Assembly: GCA_018648445.1 (NCBI GenBank)
Contig: JABGRG010000042.1
Coordinates: forward strand, 1-33,468
Reading direction: 5' to 3'
Length of the DNA: 33,468 bases
Source of the DNA: Rhodospirillales bacterium
Lineage (GTDB): Bacteria > Pseudomonadota > Alphaproteobacteria > Rhodospirillales_A > JACZKS01
The notes under the pieces are model-generated. The model was not told where the DNA came from, did not search any database, and saw nothing but the letters and a program-made list of their open reading frames with translations. Made by a program: the position numbers and the translations under genes. Below, in pieces: positions 33,285 to 33,468 of this stretch. The stretch's first letter is position 1. Each line of letters opens with the position of its first letter.

Positions 33285-33395
33285 TTAATCACATATGACA
33301 GTCGCGCGCTGGTCACTTGCCCGAAGAAAATCCTCAATAACTCGTTCGTCAATCGGACTGACGCGCACAATCAGCTCATTGAAAATGAGGATCAA
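33285..33395 (-). other. Possible gene fragment or small ORF downstream of the recombinase
   Basis: A minus-strand stretch of about 37 codons (TTG start or an open end to 33395) reads FNELIVRVSPIDERVIEDFL and ends with a TAA at 33285. It is protein-like in composition but I recognise no family, and a stop precedes it. It may be the end of a truncated gene or chance. The rest of 33254-33420 has no other supported feature. Confidence 0.2.
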
Positions 33396-33423
33396 TCAAG
33401 CGCATCGGACTTTGACTGTGAAC

Positions 33424-33468
33424 CGGCGTGGAATATTGACCCCTTAGCGGGGGTTTTCGGCGTCCAAT
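33424..33468. mobile_element. Possible IS21-family terminal sequence at the window edge
   Basis: CGGCGTGGAAT followed by ATTGACCCC, then CGGCGTCCAAT 34 bases on (9 of 11 identical), resembles the repeated blocks at ends of IS21-like elements. The window stops in the second block, so neither transposase nor the other end can be seen. Confidence 0.35.
33439..33457 (+). terminator. Hairpin terminator-like sequence near the right edge
   Basis: ACCCC-TTAGCG-GGGGT followed by TTTT forms a five-pair GC stem with a T-run, downstream of the recombinase. It may instead be part of the insertion-sequence end described separately. Confidence 0.4.

Noticed and set aside
33295..33447. Plus-strand 50-codon ORF after the recombinase
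   Set aside because: No ribosome-binding site, a Ser/Arg/Thr-rich sequence typical of a shadow, and it runs into the hairpin at the edge.

Overview
The window is a GC-rich chromosomal segment that looks like a free-living alphaproteobacterium of the Rhodospirillales/Magnetospirillum-Thalassospira type. This rests on gene style and on a Tyr-bearing GlnK beside AmtB, an argD-argF-hslO cluster, and an adenine-deaminase-type Add. It is an inference from gene content, not a database match. No rRNA, tRNA or CRISPR array was seen.

Layout, left to right. (1) 1-1053: the end of a chromate transporter, convergent with what follows. (2) 2072-6347, minus strand: a tight operon for a tungsten aldehyde:ferredoxin oxidoreductase. 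It encodes a 16-Cys ferredoxin subunit, the W-pterin/4Fe-4S catalytic subunit, an FAD/NAD(P) oxidoreductase subunit, a MoaD-like sulfur carrier and a small protein of unknown function; an adenine/adenosine deaminase gene follows on the same strand. (3) 6473-9977, minus: a Gfo/Idh/MocA dehydrogenase and a large CHASE4-PAS-PAS histidine kinase with no response regulator beside it. (4) 10172-14275, minus: a three-gene trehalose module (beta-phosphoglucomutase, trehalose-6-phosphatase, GH65 disaccharide phosphorylase) that could convert trehalose-6-P or trehalose to glucose and glucose-6-P. (5) 14276-16320: an AT-rich regulatory region with a sigma-54-like promoter and an NtrC-like palindrome, then glnK-amtB for ammonium uptake. 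(6) 16386-19657: arsC, an MscS channel and recX. (7) 19766-22972: an ABC-2 permease, an M20 amidohydrolase overlapping pyrE, and a PilZ protein. (8) 23168-29617: a long plus-strand run, argD-argF-yciB-hslO, then a lipoprotein, an Ldh2-family dehydrogenase and an alpha/beta-hydrolase lipoprotein, mostly with overlapping or abutting ends. (9) 29665-30977: an AT-richer formylglycine-generating-enzyme-like protein and a stand-alone cyclic-nucleotide-binding-domain protein. (10) 31081 to the end: a pirin gene cut off at its N-terminus. At the break the sequence becomes AT-rich and carries a large serine recombinase, so this looks like the left edge of an integrated element that continues beyond the window. 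The last bases may be the edge of an IS21-type insertion sequence.

The two most notable systems are the tungsten aldehyde oxidoreductase operon with its unexplained 97-residue partner, and the serine-recombinase element inserted in pirin. The rest is mostly ordinary metabolism and transport, with some local repeats and palindromes noted below.
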